NCBI GenBank assembly: GCA_019022495.1
Contig: JAFEKR010000001.1
Span: 2,170,001 to 2,234,000, forward strand
Direction: 5' to 3'
Source of the DNA: Epichloe hybrida
Taxonomy: Eukaryota; Ascomycota; Sordariomycetes; Hypocreales; Clavicipitaceae
DNA length: 64,000 nucleotides
Within the stretch, counting starts at the first letter, position 1; each line of letters starts with the position of its first letter. Below are positions 11,439-22,461 of the stretch, in pieces. A program made the translations under genes and the position numbers. The notes below the pieces were generated by a model, which saw nothing but the letters and a program-made list of their open reading frames with translations, was not told where the DNA came from and ran no database searches.

Positions 11439-13899
11439 TAATACCCCCCTTATATATAATTAATCTTAATTATAAAATAAGCTACTTACTTAGGGCGTGG
11501 TTACTATATTAAAGCTTTATAAGGAAAAATAAGATAAGGTACCTTATATCTAGATATATAGGTGAATAAAAAGAAATAATAATAATAATGCCACTAATTA
11601 AAAATAACCCCTTATTATAGTTAGTAATGTTCTAATAGTAGCTTATATATAGCTTTACTATAGCGAAATAAATGTTATTACCTATTATATAGCTAGAAAA
11701 AATAATATAGATAACCTATATTAATTTTTATAATTAGTTAAATAAATAAGGTACCTAATGCTAGGGTTCTAAATAGTCTAACTAGAGGGCTTATATTATA
11801 GTTACTATAAGCTTATAGCTATTAGGTATATATGCGTTTAGTAATGCTAATAGTTATTATTATGATTTGTAAATTACCTATACGTAGTGCGTTAAATTAC
11901 TTAAGGGGTCTAGGGTTAATATAAAAGAGACTAATTTTCCCCCCCTTTTATACTTTTCCTTTCTTTTATAATATCCCTTAACCTTATAAGTTACCCTTAC
12001 TAGCTAAATAATAGCTCTCTTATTACTATTACTTAGTAGTTACTAACCTCTTTTAGTCTCTAATTATTATTATTATCTATCCTTATTTATCTTAGTTTCT
12101 TACCCTTATCTAGCTTATAAGTTTATACTCTTATTAGTATAACTTCCTTATCTAGTCTATTATAGCTAACTTATAGCTAGTTTACTATATTTAAGTCTTA
12201 TGCCTAAACTTTGCCTTTATTAATACCTTAAGAAAATCTATTAACTAAGAAATCTCCTATAAAGTCTCTCTAAAAGTAAACTTCTTCTAAAATCTTATTA
12301 TAAGTTTATTATATCCTTATAGTGTCTTTATTACTAACTTACTACTAGTAAAATAACTTTAAAAAAGATTTTATATATACGCTATTATTAGTAAGTAATA
12401 ATATAAAATATTCTCCTAAAAAATAGTACCTATAAGATTCTAGGATACCTTATTAATAAAAAAACCTTTCTAGCTAAATATAATAAATCTTTAAGTATAA
12501 CTTTCTTACTTACTTATTACTTCTTTATAGCTAATATTTAATAGGCTATTTAATAAAATATGCTTATTACTTTTAAAATAATAAAAACTATATTATAGTA
12601 TATCTCTCTTAACTAGAATTTACCTAGTTATTACTAATATACTACTAGACTTTAGCTTAAATTATATAGCTTTATAATAGGCTATTTAAACTTATTAAAG
12701 CTACTTTTAAAGGTAACTATTACTATTAAAATAAAGTAAGTATAATTCTATTTCCTAGACACTAGATTACTACTAACTTACTACTAGCTTATTATAAAAG
12801 CAAAGAAAAAGCTATAAAATACTATCCTAGTTTATAAAAATTCTAATAAGCATGGTTATATTTACTACGCTTAAATATTTACTAATATTACCTATAAGGC
12901 AAAATATAATAAATATATTATAATAGTGTTACTAAGTAATACTATAAATCTAGAAACTTAGATTAATATTATAAACTATCTTTACTTTATAGCCTAGAAT
13001 ATCCTAAAGGTAAGCTTTCTTAATATATATAGCTAATGCTTAACTAACTTACTAGTAGTTTACACTAAATACTATTAATTTACCTAAATATATTAGTCTT
13101 ATTAAGCTCCCTAGTACACTTTAGGTCTATATATATAAAGAGAGGGATTTTAATAATAAAGATACTTCTAAGGCCTCTTTCTCTATAGCTTCTATAGCTA
13201 CTAATAATAATAAAGGGCTAGTAGTCTTAGGGGCTAACTCTATTATAAAGGGATAGGTGCTTAGTAGCTATATAATAGATTATTTAAGTTATCTAAGTAA
13301 ATTAACTTTATTTTCTAATATCTTTAGTATATTAAGTTATAAAATATAACTACCTTATATTAACTTTACTACTTAGCTATTACTTATAGTTATTAATAAT
13401 TTCTCTAGTAATAAAATCCCTTTTTAATACCTAAGAATTCTCTAAAGCATTATAGCCCTTTTATTTAACTAGATATTTATAATACTTTCTATTATAGTAG
13501 TGTGAAATAATTCTCTTAACTTTAAACTCTTATTTATTATCTTTAATAGTATCTTATAGTAAGAATATATTTTCTATATTTATTAGGTTCCCTTTAAAAG
13601 GTTTAAGACTAGTAATATTAAATATATTATATAATTAAGTCCTAGGTAGTAATTTTAATTAATACACTAATCTATAACTTCTAATTACCTTTTTAATCTT
13701 ATAGGGGCTTAGATACTTTATAGCTAGCTTCTTACTAAGGTATCTTAGGTTAATATTTTTTATTAATAATAAAATATAGTTACTAACTTTAAACCTTATT
13801 AAAGTTCTTTTCTAGTTATAATATTTTTTATACTAAGTCTATAAGTTACTTAAAAGCTACTTAATTATAGTATGCTTCTCTTTTAGTGCTAAAATCCTA

Positions 13900-14280
13900 C
13901 TTTTAGCTTAATTATTTACTAAAGGGATATTTGCTATTACTTACTATAGACCTCTAGGATTATAACCTTATAATGCCTTTACTAGTGTATAGCTATGCGT
14001 TAAGTGATTGCTTATATTATATATAAATTACGCTATTAATAGGTTATTTACCTAATTAGTCTATTTAGCATAAGTAAAAGCCCTTAAATAATATTCTAAG
14101 ACTTAGTTTAAATGTTTTATCTAACTATCTATCTAGGGGTAAAAAGCAGTGCTAAGTAGTTACTTTATTATAAGAAGATAATAAAAAGTTATCTAGAAAC
14201 CACTAGTAAATATAAAACCTTAGTTTATTATAATACCTTCTAGGGCTTTATAGTCTTTAAAAACATATTTTAAGAACATA
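13900..14280 (-). pseudogene. Gypsy integrase core, internal copy 2 (broken)
   Basis: Close homologue of 10100-10460 on the same strand, with the same integrase core and separate stop mutations. The homology to copy 1 ends near 14482, where unrelated sequence beginning tgtctcaaacaaac starts. The RNase H to integrase zinc-finger portion present in copy 1 (10675-11160) is absent here. Confidence 0.8.
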
Positions 14281-14559
14281 GTTACTAGCTTATTACTAGT
14301 TAGTTATGTTAAAATAGGGATATAAATACTGTATTTTATAAAATAGTTAATAATAACTAAAATTACATTATAGGTTTAATTTAAATCTTTTACTAGTAAA
14401 AGTCTAGTAATAAAATCTATTAATAATTCTTAAAAGAGGCGATTAAGCACTAGTAATATAGCTAGCTTACTATATAGTTTATGTCTCAAACAAACACTAT
14501 ACATATATATATAGATTATAATCATTGGTTAAACACTAAAATTAGCGCTTCCTAAAATC

Positions 14560-15320
14560 TTTATTAAAGCTCTTTAAACGCTACTATCTTATAGGGTTTT
14601 AGTTTAAATATTACTAGTTAATTCCCTCTAAGGTAATTTATTAATAGAATAATAACTTTACTATACTATTTAATAAAATAGCGGTAGAATCTAGTAAAAC
14701 CAAGAAATAACTAAATATTAAAAACACTACGTAGTATTAGCTAGGTTATAATTACTTTAACTCTTACTAGGTCTATTATAATACCTTTCTTTAATATCTT
14801 AAAGCCTAAAAATTTAACTTCCTTAACTAAAAATTAACACTTCTTAAGGTTAATAAAAAGACTTACCTCTTTAAACTTATATAGAACTTATTTAATGTGC
14901 TTTATATAATCTTTAACCTTACTACTATATATTAGCGTATTATCTAGATAGATAATATAGGTCTTATTAATAAGTCCTTTAAGAGCATTATTAATATACT
15001 CCTAAAAAGTCACTAGTATGTTAACTAGTCTAAATAGTATTACTAGATATTTAAAGTAGCTATATTAATAATAAAACACTGTTTTTTACTTATTACCTAA
15101 GTAAATACGTAGCTAGTAATATATATCTTTTAAATCTAAGACTATAAAAATAACTATACTTACTAATTAATTAAGAATTTTAGTAATAAGGGGCAAAGGG
15201 GCCTTATTCTTAATTATAATCTTATTTAAGCCCTTATAATCTATATAAAGCCTTAATTTCCCTTCTTTCTTTAGAATAAATAAAATTAGGGCTTTAGCTA
15301 GGCTAACTAATCTTCTAATT
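14560..15320 (-). pseudogene. Gypsy reverse transcriptase (broken)
   Basis: Minus-strand reading gives LNKTYIIYLDNTLIYSS, the RT catalytic motif with its second Asp mutated to Asn by a G-to-A change, then KVKDYIKHIK, the usual post-catalytic helix. Upstream (toward 15320) there are further RT-like blocks, and toward 17560 probable protease and gag sequence too degraded for me to delimit. Confidence 0.75.
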
Positions 15321-17593
15321 TACCCTTTAAGCTATATACTTATAAGGTACTCTCTAAGAATCTCTAGCTCCTTTTTAGCTAAATTATATATAGGCCCCTA
15401 AGGTAGTGTTTTTCTCTCTTCTAATTTAATTATATAAGTGTAACCTCCTAGTTTAGGAAGCTTACTTACTAACTCCTTAGAAAAAATATCTATAAACTCC
15501 CTATATTCTTCTAGGATTATTAGTATAGGGCGCTTAGTGCTTTTATCCTAATTTAATATAGCTTCTTTATTACTTATATTTTCTAAAATTAGTATAACTA
15601 TAATACCTTTACTTTTTTACTATAAATAAGTATACTTAAGGATTTATATAGTTACTTTACTATTTATTTATATATTTATTACTACTAAGTCCTTTAATTA
15701 GCCTTTTCCTTTTCCTTTTTAATTTTTATTTTCTAGAATACTTAGCCTAATCTTTATTACTCCTAATAATAAAGTAATTACTACTATTTTTTTCTCTTTA
15801 TATACTTACTACTTATTATAAGTAAAGGAGAGATATTCTATTATTACTAGATATCTCTAGTATTTATACTCCTAATATATAATTATAGGTAAATACTCTT
15901 TAATTTAGTCTATACCTAGAATTATCCCTTTACCTATATTAGTAATAAAGTAGCTAACTTAGTAAACCTTTATAAATCCTATACTATAGTCTATACCTAG
16001 AATTATCCCTTTACCTATATTAGTAATAAAGTAGCTAACTTAGTAAACCTTTATAAATCCTATACTATCTTTTATCTTAACTAATTTTTTTAGAATTCCT
16101 TAATATAAAATTACTTTTTTACTTATACTCTCTAATATCCTATTTAATTAGATTATATTTTCCTAATTCTTTTTTAATAATAATTTTAGATAAATTATTA
16201 AAGACTATATGCCTATATTAAATAGCACTTATATAGCTAATTACTAGTTATCTTATTATAAAGATACCTATATTCTTATTCTATTATCTATAGGGTATTC
16301 TATAGTAAGATTATATTCCTAGGTCTATACTAATTAAACTAGTATTATATTAGGAAATATAGCTTTATTATTACTTTCCTTATGCTTTTTAGTTATATAT
16401 TTAGTACTTTTATAAGTAAAATAATCTAGTGCCTAATAAGTTAGTATAGTATACCTAGGCTTTCTATATTTATAGTATACTAGGGATAATTTTCTCCCTT
16501 AGTCTTTACTTTATTATTATACCCTATTTATAAGTAATATAAAATAAGAGTATTACCTCTTTCTTTTAGAGTCCTAACCTTTTTTATTATTTTAGCCTAA
16601 ACTTATTATAACCTTTACTTTCTTACCCTAGCCTTATAGTTAGCTTTAGGTTATTAGAATCTCTTAACTAATTATTTACTTTCTTATAGTATTATTTAAG
16701 CTATTTAGAAAAATTATAATTCTTAGATATATAAGGATTTCTTTAGGTAACTTAGCTTTTACCTTATCCTAGGCTTATATAAAGGATTAAAATAATTAGT
16801 AGTTCTTTTACCTAAGATTTAGTAATAACCTTATTACTTCTAAGTATCTTATACCTATATTTATTATTCTAGTTTTTAACTATTCTAGGAAATTTACCTA
16901 GGTAATTAATAAATAATTTATATACCTATTTATAGCTATATAATATATTTACTATTACTTTATATTACTAGCTAGGTAACTACCTATATATACTACCTTA
17001 GTTATATTATCCTTAAAGGTATAGTAATCTAATTTAAATAGTATATCTAAGTTTATAAAGAAATTCTATAGGCTTTTATATATTTCCCCTTTATATATAG
17101 GCATTTTTATTTATATTTTAATAAGATTACCTTACTATATAATTACTACTATATTACTATAAACTATAGGTAAAATTATAGCTAATGTTTAAGAGGTAAT
17201 TATAAGTCTAGATTAAGGGGTAATTATAAGTCTAGTTTAAGGTCTAGCTAATTTTAAATTTACCTTAAGCTCTCTAATTTACGCCTCTATCTATAAGACC
17301 TCTTATCTCCTCTAAAGGTAATATAGCTTAAATTATATAACCTTATAGTATTACTATAATGCCCTTTTTTCTTTAGTTATATTATCTATACCTTTACTTA
17401 AATTAGGATTAAGTAATATTTATTATACCCTATTATCTATAGTTCTAGATTATAGGGGTTCTCTATTTTCCTAATTATCTATAGCTTTATTATTATAAGG
17501 TACTAGTATATTTCTTATAGATTTTTAGAGTGTTAGCTATATAATAATCTAGCTAATAGTTTATATCCTTAAAAAGGTTAAGAGAGATTAATT

Positions 17594-17863
17594 TATTATA
17601 GCTTATACTAAAAGGTTAAGAATAAAGTAATAGCTAAGACTATTATAGTTACTACTAGATAGATACTAGCTAGGGGTAAGTGCGTAAAGGTTTTAATCTT
17701 TAACCTAGTACTAATAATATATGTAGTCTTTAATAAATACCTTGCTTTATAAGCACATAGCTATCTTATAGCTAGCTAGCCTCTTTATTATTTGCATAGC
17801 CTAAAGGTTCTCTAAAGACCTGCTTTAATGAACATCCTATCTTTAACCTCTGCGCTCCTAACA
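17594..17863 (-). repeat. Gypsy LTR 3
   Basis: 270 bp. The first eight bases are TATTATAG where LTRs 1 and 2 have TGTCACGG, all transitions, so this copy is the most mutated at that end. It ends with an intact CTCCTAACA and is followed by TTTTT (17864-17868), the right copy of the target duplication. Confidence 0.87.
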
Positions 17864-18192
17864 TTTTTAGATAACTTTTTATTATTTTCTTATAACTAAG
17901 CAGTACTTAGCACTGCTTTTTACCCCTAGATAAATAGCTAGATAAAACATTTAACCTAGGTCTTAGAATATTATTTAAGGGCTTTTACTTATACTAAATA
18001 GACTAATTAAGTAAATAACCTATTAATAGCGTAATTTGCGTATAATATAAGTAATTACTTAACGTATAGTTACACACTAGTAAAGGCATTATAAGGTTAT
18101 AATCCTAGAGGTTTATAGTAAGTAATAGTAAATATTCCTTTAGTAAATAATTAAGCTAAAAGTAAAGTTTTAGTACTAAGAGAGAAGCATAC
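17864..18192 (+). mobile_element. Older Ty3/Gypsy integrase remnant, right piece
   Basis: Continues the plus-strand integrase left off at 5456. Removing the composite insertion and one TTTTT joins FTSSF to the ITF.YFL block, as in the intact order seen in internal copy 1. It runs into the solo-LTR-like element at 18193. Confidence 0.75.
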
Positions 18193-18376
18193 TGTTACGT
18201 GCTAGAATTAACAGTTAGCCTGTCACCTTAGGATGTGGCCTGTCAATGCCACAAGACCTTGGATGTGGCTAGCACGTGACCTAGAACCCCTATATTAGAC
18301 GATAGCTCTGACCTCTAGCTAGTTGAATGAACCATCACCTTCACACTCATTATATCTTACATTCCGTATCGTAACA
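18193..18376. mobile_element. Solo-LTR-like element, little mutated
   Basis: 184 bp starting TGTTACG and ending CGTAACA, with ATAC on each side (18189-18192 and 18377-18380) as a possible 4-bp target duplication. Its base composition is near 50 percent GC, unlike the roughly 25 percent GC around it, and it lacks the TA-rich RIP look. This fits a solo LTR inserted after RIP had acted on its surroundings. However, the right flank does not continue the left flank's Gypsy homology, so the duplication may be accidental or the site rearranged. Confidence 0.55.
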
Positions 18377-18380
18377 ATAC

Positions 18381-19160
18381 CTCTCTTACTAATAACCTAG
18401 ATATAAGATATTTAACTATAGGGTATATTATAACCCTTACTAGAGAATATATCCTTTAGTAATTAAAGAAATAAACTCTTATAGCCCTTAGCTTTATAAA
18501 AGCTAAATTTATTAACCTTATATTAACTAGTCTCTTAATACTTTAAGTTACTTAATTTCTTAATAACTTTAGGATTAAGTAATTATACTTATTATTACTA
18601 TTTATAAATAGCTAGAATATAAAAGCTAATATACTTAATAAAAAGTATAAGGGATATACTTATTATATTAATTTATATTATAGATAAATTATATAAAAAG
18701 CTTATTAAGGGGATTTTTATCTTTAATAAATTAATACTAAATAAATAATTACTAATAGATTTATAAAGGGTTTAGAATATATTAAGTATAGTAATTTTAT
18801 TTACTTTCCTTATATAATAAAAGCTAAGGACTTTATAAAGGGAAATATTTTAAAGGCCTTATAAATAACCTTAATTTTTTTACTTTTCTTTTCTTCCTTT
18901 TATTACTAGCTAGATATACTACTAAGGGTAGTATTAAGGATATTTATAGCTTTATATTATAGCCTTAAATATTAGGTATTATTCTTCTTATTCTTTTTTT
19001 AATTTAATAATATAGCTTCTTATATTATATTTAATATTATAGTTTATTATAGGCTTTATTTAAAGACTTAGATTTATTACTTATAGATTTAAAGCTTATA
19101 AGCTTCCCTTTTCTCTTCTAGATTCTAAATTCCTAGATAGTAATTCTATATTATTATCTT
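18381..19160. other. AT-rich RIP-decayed DNA, no gene
   Basis: Very AT-rich with stops in all frames. It is probably old transposon sequence but I cannot assign a family. The switch to normal composition occurs at about 19150-19180 and marks the edge of the AT-rich block. Confidence 0.6.
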
Positions 19161-19372
19161 CTCTTCTAATCACTTTTTGCCTCCGTCTGCATCACTCCAC
19201 ATCTCGTACCCTGTTTTTAACCGGAGAACAATACGAGGTTGTACTTCTTTGGCCATGCTTAAGCAGAGAATCGTTGCCTGGTAATCCGTACTGTGTGCCC
19301 AGTCCAATGGACTAACAAGCGACGAGCCACAAATAATTTATTTCCAACTTGTTTCTTTCCAAGTCGTCGCAA

Positions 19373-21046
19373 ATGGGGACAAAGCGCCTGTTTCGTTCAA
19401 TTCTAACCTTGTCGTCACACTCACATGCAATGTGGCGCTCATTTTCAAGATTTTCACCGTCATTCTCCAAATCCTCCAAGTCATCATCGCCACGCAAATT
19501 CCCGTCTACCGGCTTCGAGCTGATCGATCAATCCGAAAAGGTTGAAGAAGAGCGACTCCCGCACTACAACAGAGATGAATATTACCCTATGAAGATTGGC
19601 GACGTTATCCATGGTCACTACCAGGTAGTTGCGAAGCTGGGTTATGGTACAACTTCGACGGTATGGCTCTCACGTAACTTGCGGTAACAACACCCGTCCC
19701 GCCCGCTCATCTTGAGGTCTGATGACGGATGAGCCATGATTACTGACTTCTATTCGTCTCCCTCATGTTAGGGACCAACAGTATTGGGCGATGAAAGTTC
19801 ACACCAATACTTCCAAGTACAATCATGAATTGGTTGTCTACCAGCACTTGGCGAACCACACAGAAGACCACCCCGGCCGGAAACATGTTCGAGAATTTCA
19901 TAAGTCGTTTACACTCAAGGGTCCAAAAGGTGATCATGAAGTGTTCGTTATGGCACCTCTAGGCATGAGTTTGAGAAGTCTACAGGAAATTCAGAGGACT
20001 GGTATCTTTCAGGAGCAGCTTGTGGTTGGTGCTCTCGCACAAGTATGTCTTGCGCTTGACTTTCTCCACGAGGCAAATGTGATCCATACAGGTGCGAGGC
20101 AATGTTTTTTTCTCCTCTTTAGACTACACCCAATCACCAATCGCAATCTTGTCGTTGTCAAACCATCCCCAATTATGCCCAGCTAATCAATAAGTGTTAG
20201 ATGTCCATTCCGATAATCTACTCATCGGCATTGTAGATAAGTCGGTCTTTTCTACAGTGGAAGAGAATGAGGTCCAAAAGCCATCGCCCCGCAAAGTCAT
20301 GAACGATACCGTCATTCAAGTTTCTCAAAATATGCTGGGAGGAAAGGGTCCGCTCATACTTTGTGATCTGGGGCAAGCACGAATCGTTAGTGACGGTAGT
20401 GAACAACGTGGCAATGCCATGCCTGTGCCTTATCGCGCTCCCGAAGTAATTCTCAACATGCCCTGGGGCAAAAGCGTAGATGCATGGAGTGCAGGTCTCC
20501 TGGTATAGATGGCCCAACAATCTCTTCTTGACGCCTGCATCAACTAACGGTCTGCGTGCGTGTCTTTGTGTGTCTAGGCCTGGGACCTGCTCAAGGGAGA
20601 GAGTCTTTTCAAAGTGTATGACCATGAGTCTGAGGAGCTGAACGATGCACATCATCTTGCGGCAATTACAGCCCTCATTGGTCCGCCACCCCCGGAATTA
20701 CTGCAAAACAGCAAAGAGTCGTGCAAATACTGGCACCAAGACGGTGAGAACCCTTCTATATGACGAATCGCACTGATATATATCACTTGAGACATGACTG
20801 CCTTTTCGACAGCGTTTGCTGATATAGGTTCTGTCGTTCGTAACAGGTGAATGGAAGGGACCTGTCCCTCTACCGCCCAAGAGAAATTTTGAGTCTCTTG
20901 CTGATGACATCATTGGTATTGACAAAGAAAACTTTGTCAGCTACATGGAATGTTTTGTGGCATGGCTACCTAGAGATCGAATTACGTGTTTGCAAGGCCA
21001 TTTTCACCCTTGGCTCAAGACTAAACGTAATCCAAATGCAACATGA
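19373..21046 (+). CDS. SRPK-like serine/threonine protein kinase
   Basis: Probable SR-protein-kinase-family enzyme of 432 residues from five exons: 19373-19683, 19772-20091, 20201-20502, 20578-20743 and 20847-21046. The total is 1299 nt, in frame. Visible kinase motifs are the glycine loop GYGTTSTVW, the ATP-binding lysine in WAMKV (K112), the catalytic loop HTDVHSDNLL (D211, N216), a DLG metal motif in CDLGQAR, and RAPEVIL. HTD in place of HRD and DLG in place of DFG are typical of the fungal SRPK-like group. The usual catalytic-loop lysine is His213. The spacer between lobes is short and there are no RS repeats. The ATG at 19373 is the first in frame; the frame extends upstream only through a TTG. 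It is the first gene beyond the AT-rich block. Substrate unknown. Confidence 0.85.
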
Positions 21047-22461
21047 GTATGAAGGCATGCCCTTACTGCACAAAGGATCTCACGTAATCTACTAAAATTA
21101 CACGCTTGGTCTGTGCGCCGGTGTCGCGTCAAGCTGCGGCGGTTCAAGGGTCCCATCTTCTCCGGACTGGCATGTAATTTCATGGACGAGACCCTTCGTG
21201 AATTATAGACGAAATACTATCGGAAGATGAATCGAGAATGAATGAACAAGAGCAATTGATTTAGGTAACAAAAGGGAAGGCAGAACGAGAAGAGGAGATG
21301 GGAAATCGGAGTTTTTATTCTTAATACATCGACTTGCATGCGACGCAACTGCTCACGGCTGGAACAACGGCTCTCCAAAAGGAGCGGTCAGTCACGTTAG
21401 ACCTGCCCGCGGCCGCCTCGATAGTTTATACTAAGTATAAACTTTATATTAGTATAAACTTTATATAGGGATTATATAAAGTATATAGTTTGTACTTAAA
21501 AATTAGTAAAAATTATTTATTTCTTAGTATTTAAGCTTATTTTAGGTATTTATATAGCCTTAGTTAAAAAGATATATTATAAATAAGAGAGAATATAGTA
21601 TTTATATAATTTAAATAAAGTTCTATACATTTCTATAGATCTTAGCTAATAAAAACAGCTAGCGTGTCTAGTTATATATATTTTGCACCTATGCAAAGTT
21701 TACACCGGCTCGTGGATCACACGCTTGGCTTTCGTCGCTTGCGTAGGCTGCACCGTGACCGCTGACGACGTCTTGGCAAAACCCAATCACGACTCCAGCT
21801 CCAGATACCCTTTGTGCCTCTCTTTTATTTTCCTCGTTCGCGCTGCTGCGCCTCGCTGGGCCCCAAAGTGGACGAAGAAATGACGGACCGACAGGCGGCA
21901 ATAGCAGTCGCGGTTGTTGCAAGCTGTGGTGCACCTTGAGTTTCTCTCCGCGTCTTTTTGCCCCGGATGACGGCATGTTTTGTCACTTGGTTGCAGGACA
22001 GCGCCGCCAGGAAATCCCCGGCTTCGTCACGAAAAGACAACGAGTTGCTCTGTCAACTGGCTGAGCCTCATTCTGCGCCATCGACGCCGACGATATCCTT
22101 TTTGCCTTCTATGCTCTGGGGCTGGGCCTTGGTTGATAACCTTAACTTACTTGCATGAAAAAAAACTCGGCTTTTTTCCCGTTTTCCTTTAAATAGTGCG
22201 TCTTCATTCTTCCCATCCCTTGAGAAACGAACGCTTTGTACCACTGCTTACAGATCTATGTTCATCATCACATCAGATGCACATTTCTTCATCACGTCAT
22301 TGCTCTTAAACCCGGCGCCTCTTCTCGCTCCTTGGAGACGGCCACTACGGCGTGCGTAGTGCCCGGTTTCAAAGACACCCAAAGTCAAGTGTTTGGGTCG
22401 ATATACAGACATACAAATTTTTATGATACGGCCAATATAAACCAGAACAACAACAAAAGTC
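21047..22461. other. Intergenic; contains a 240-bp AT-rich relic
   Basis: No convincing gene. From about 21420 to 21665 there is a sharply bounded AT-rich insert (tagtttatactaagtataaac and onward) between GC-rich flanks, resembling a short RIP-mutated transposon remnant. The remainder holds the PMC1 promoter and leader. Confidence 0.6.
22062..22069 (-). promoter_or_regulatory. Candidate Crz1/calcineurin response element upstream of PMC1
   Basis: The plus strand reads TGAGCCTC. The reverse strand reads GAGGCTCA, which fits the published yeast Crz1 consensus GNGGC(G/T)CA. It is about 390 bp upstream of the PMC1 start. PMC1-type pumps are known Crz1 targets, but an 8-mer match alone is weak. 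Confidence 0.3.

Larger units (their letters stand above)
5462..17863 (-). mobile_element. Composite Ty3/Gypsy element: LTR-internal-LTR-internal-LTR
   Basis: Three 270-bp LTRs in the same direction (5462-5731, 11169-11438, 17594-17863) bracket two internal regions whose pol reads on the minus strand. Internal 2 (11439-17593) carries gag/protease/RT sequence (RT motif YLDN, from YLDD, near 14945-14960) and integrase (about 14280-13900). Internal 1 (5732-11168) keeps only the integrase half and is further interrupted by hAT-like copy B. TTTTT flanks both outer ends (5457-5461 and 17864-17868), and the flanking plus-strand Gypsy integrase reads across the gap, so the whole block behaves as one insertion. 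All coding frames are broken by C-to-T/G-to-A changes. Confidence 0.85.

Noticed and set aside
1..19160. Telomere- or centromere-proximal sequence
   Set aside because: No TTAGGG repeats are seen. AT-richness is explained by RIP-mutated transposons; a centromere cannot be told from sequence alone.
19349..19372. Upstream extension of the kinase frame beginning at TTG
   Set aside because: TTG is not a usual fungal nuclear start. The first ATG in frame is 19373.
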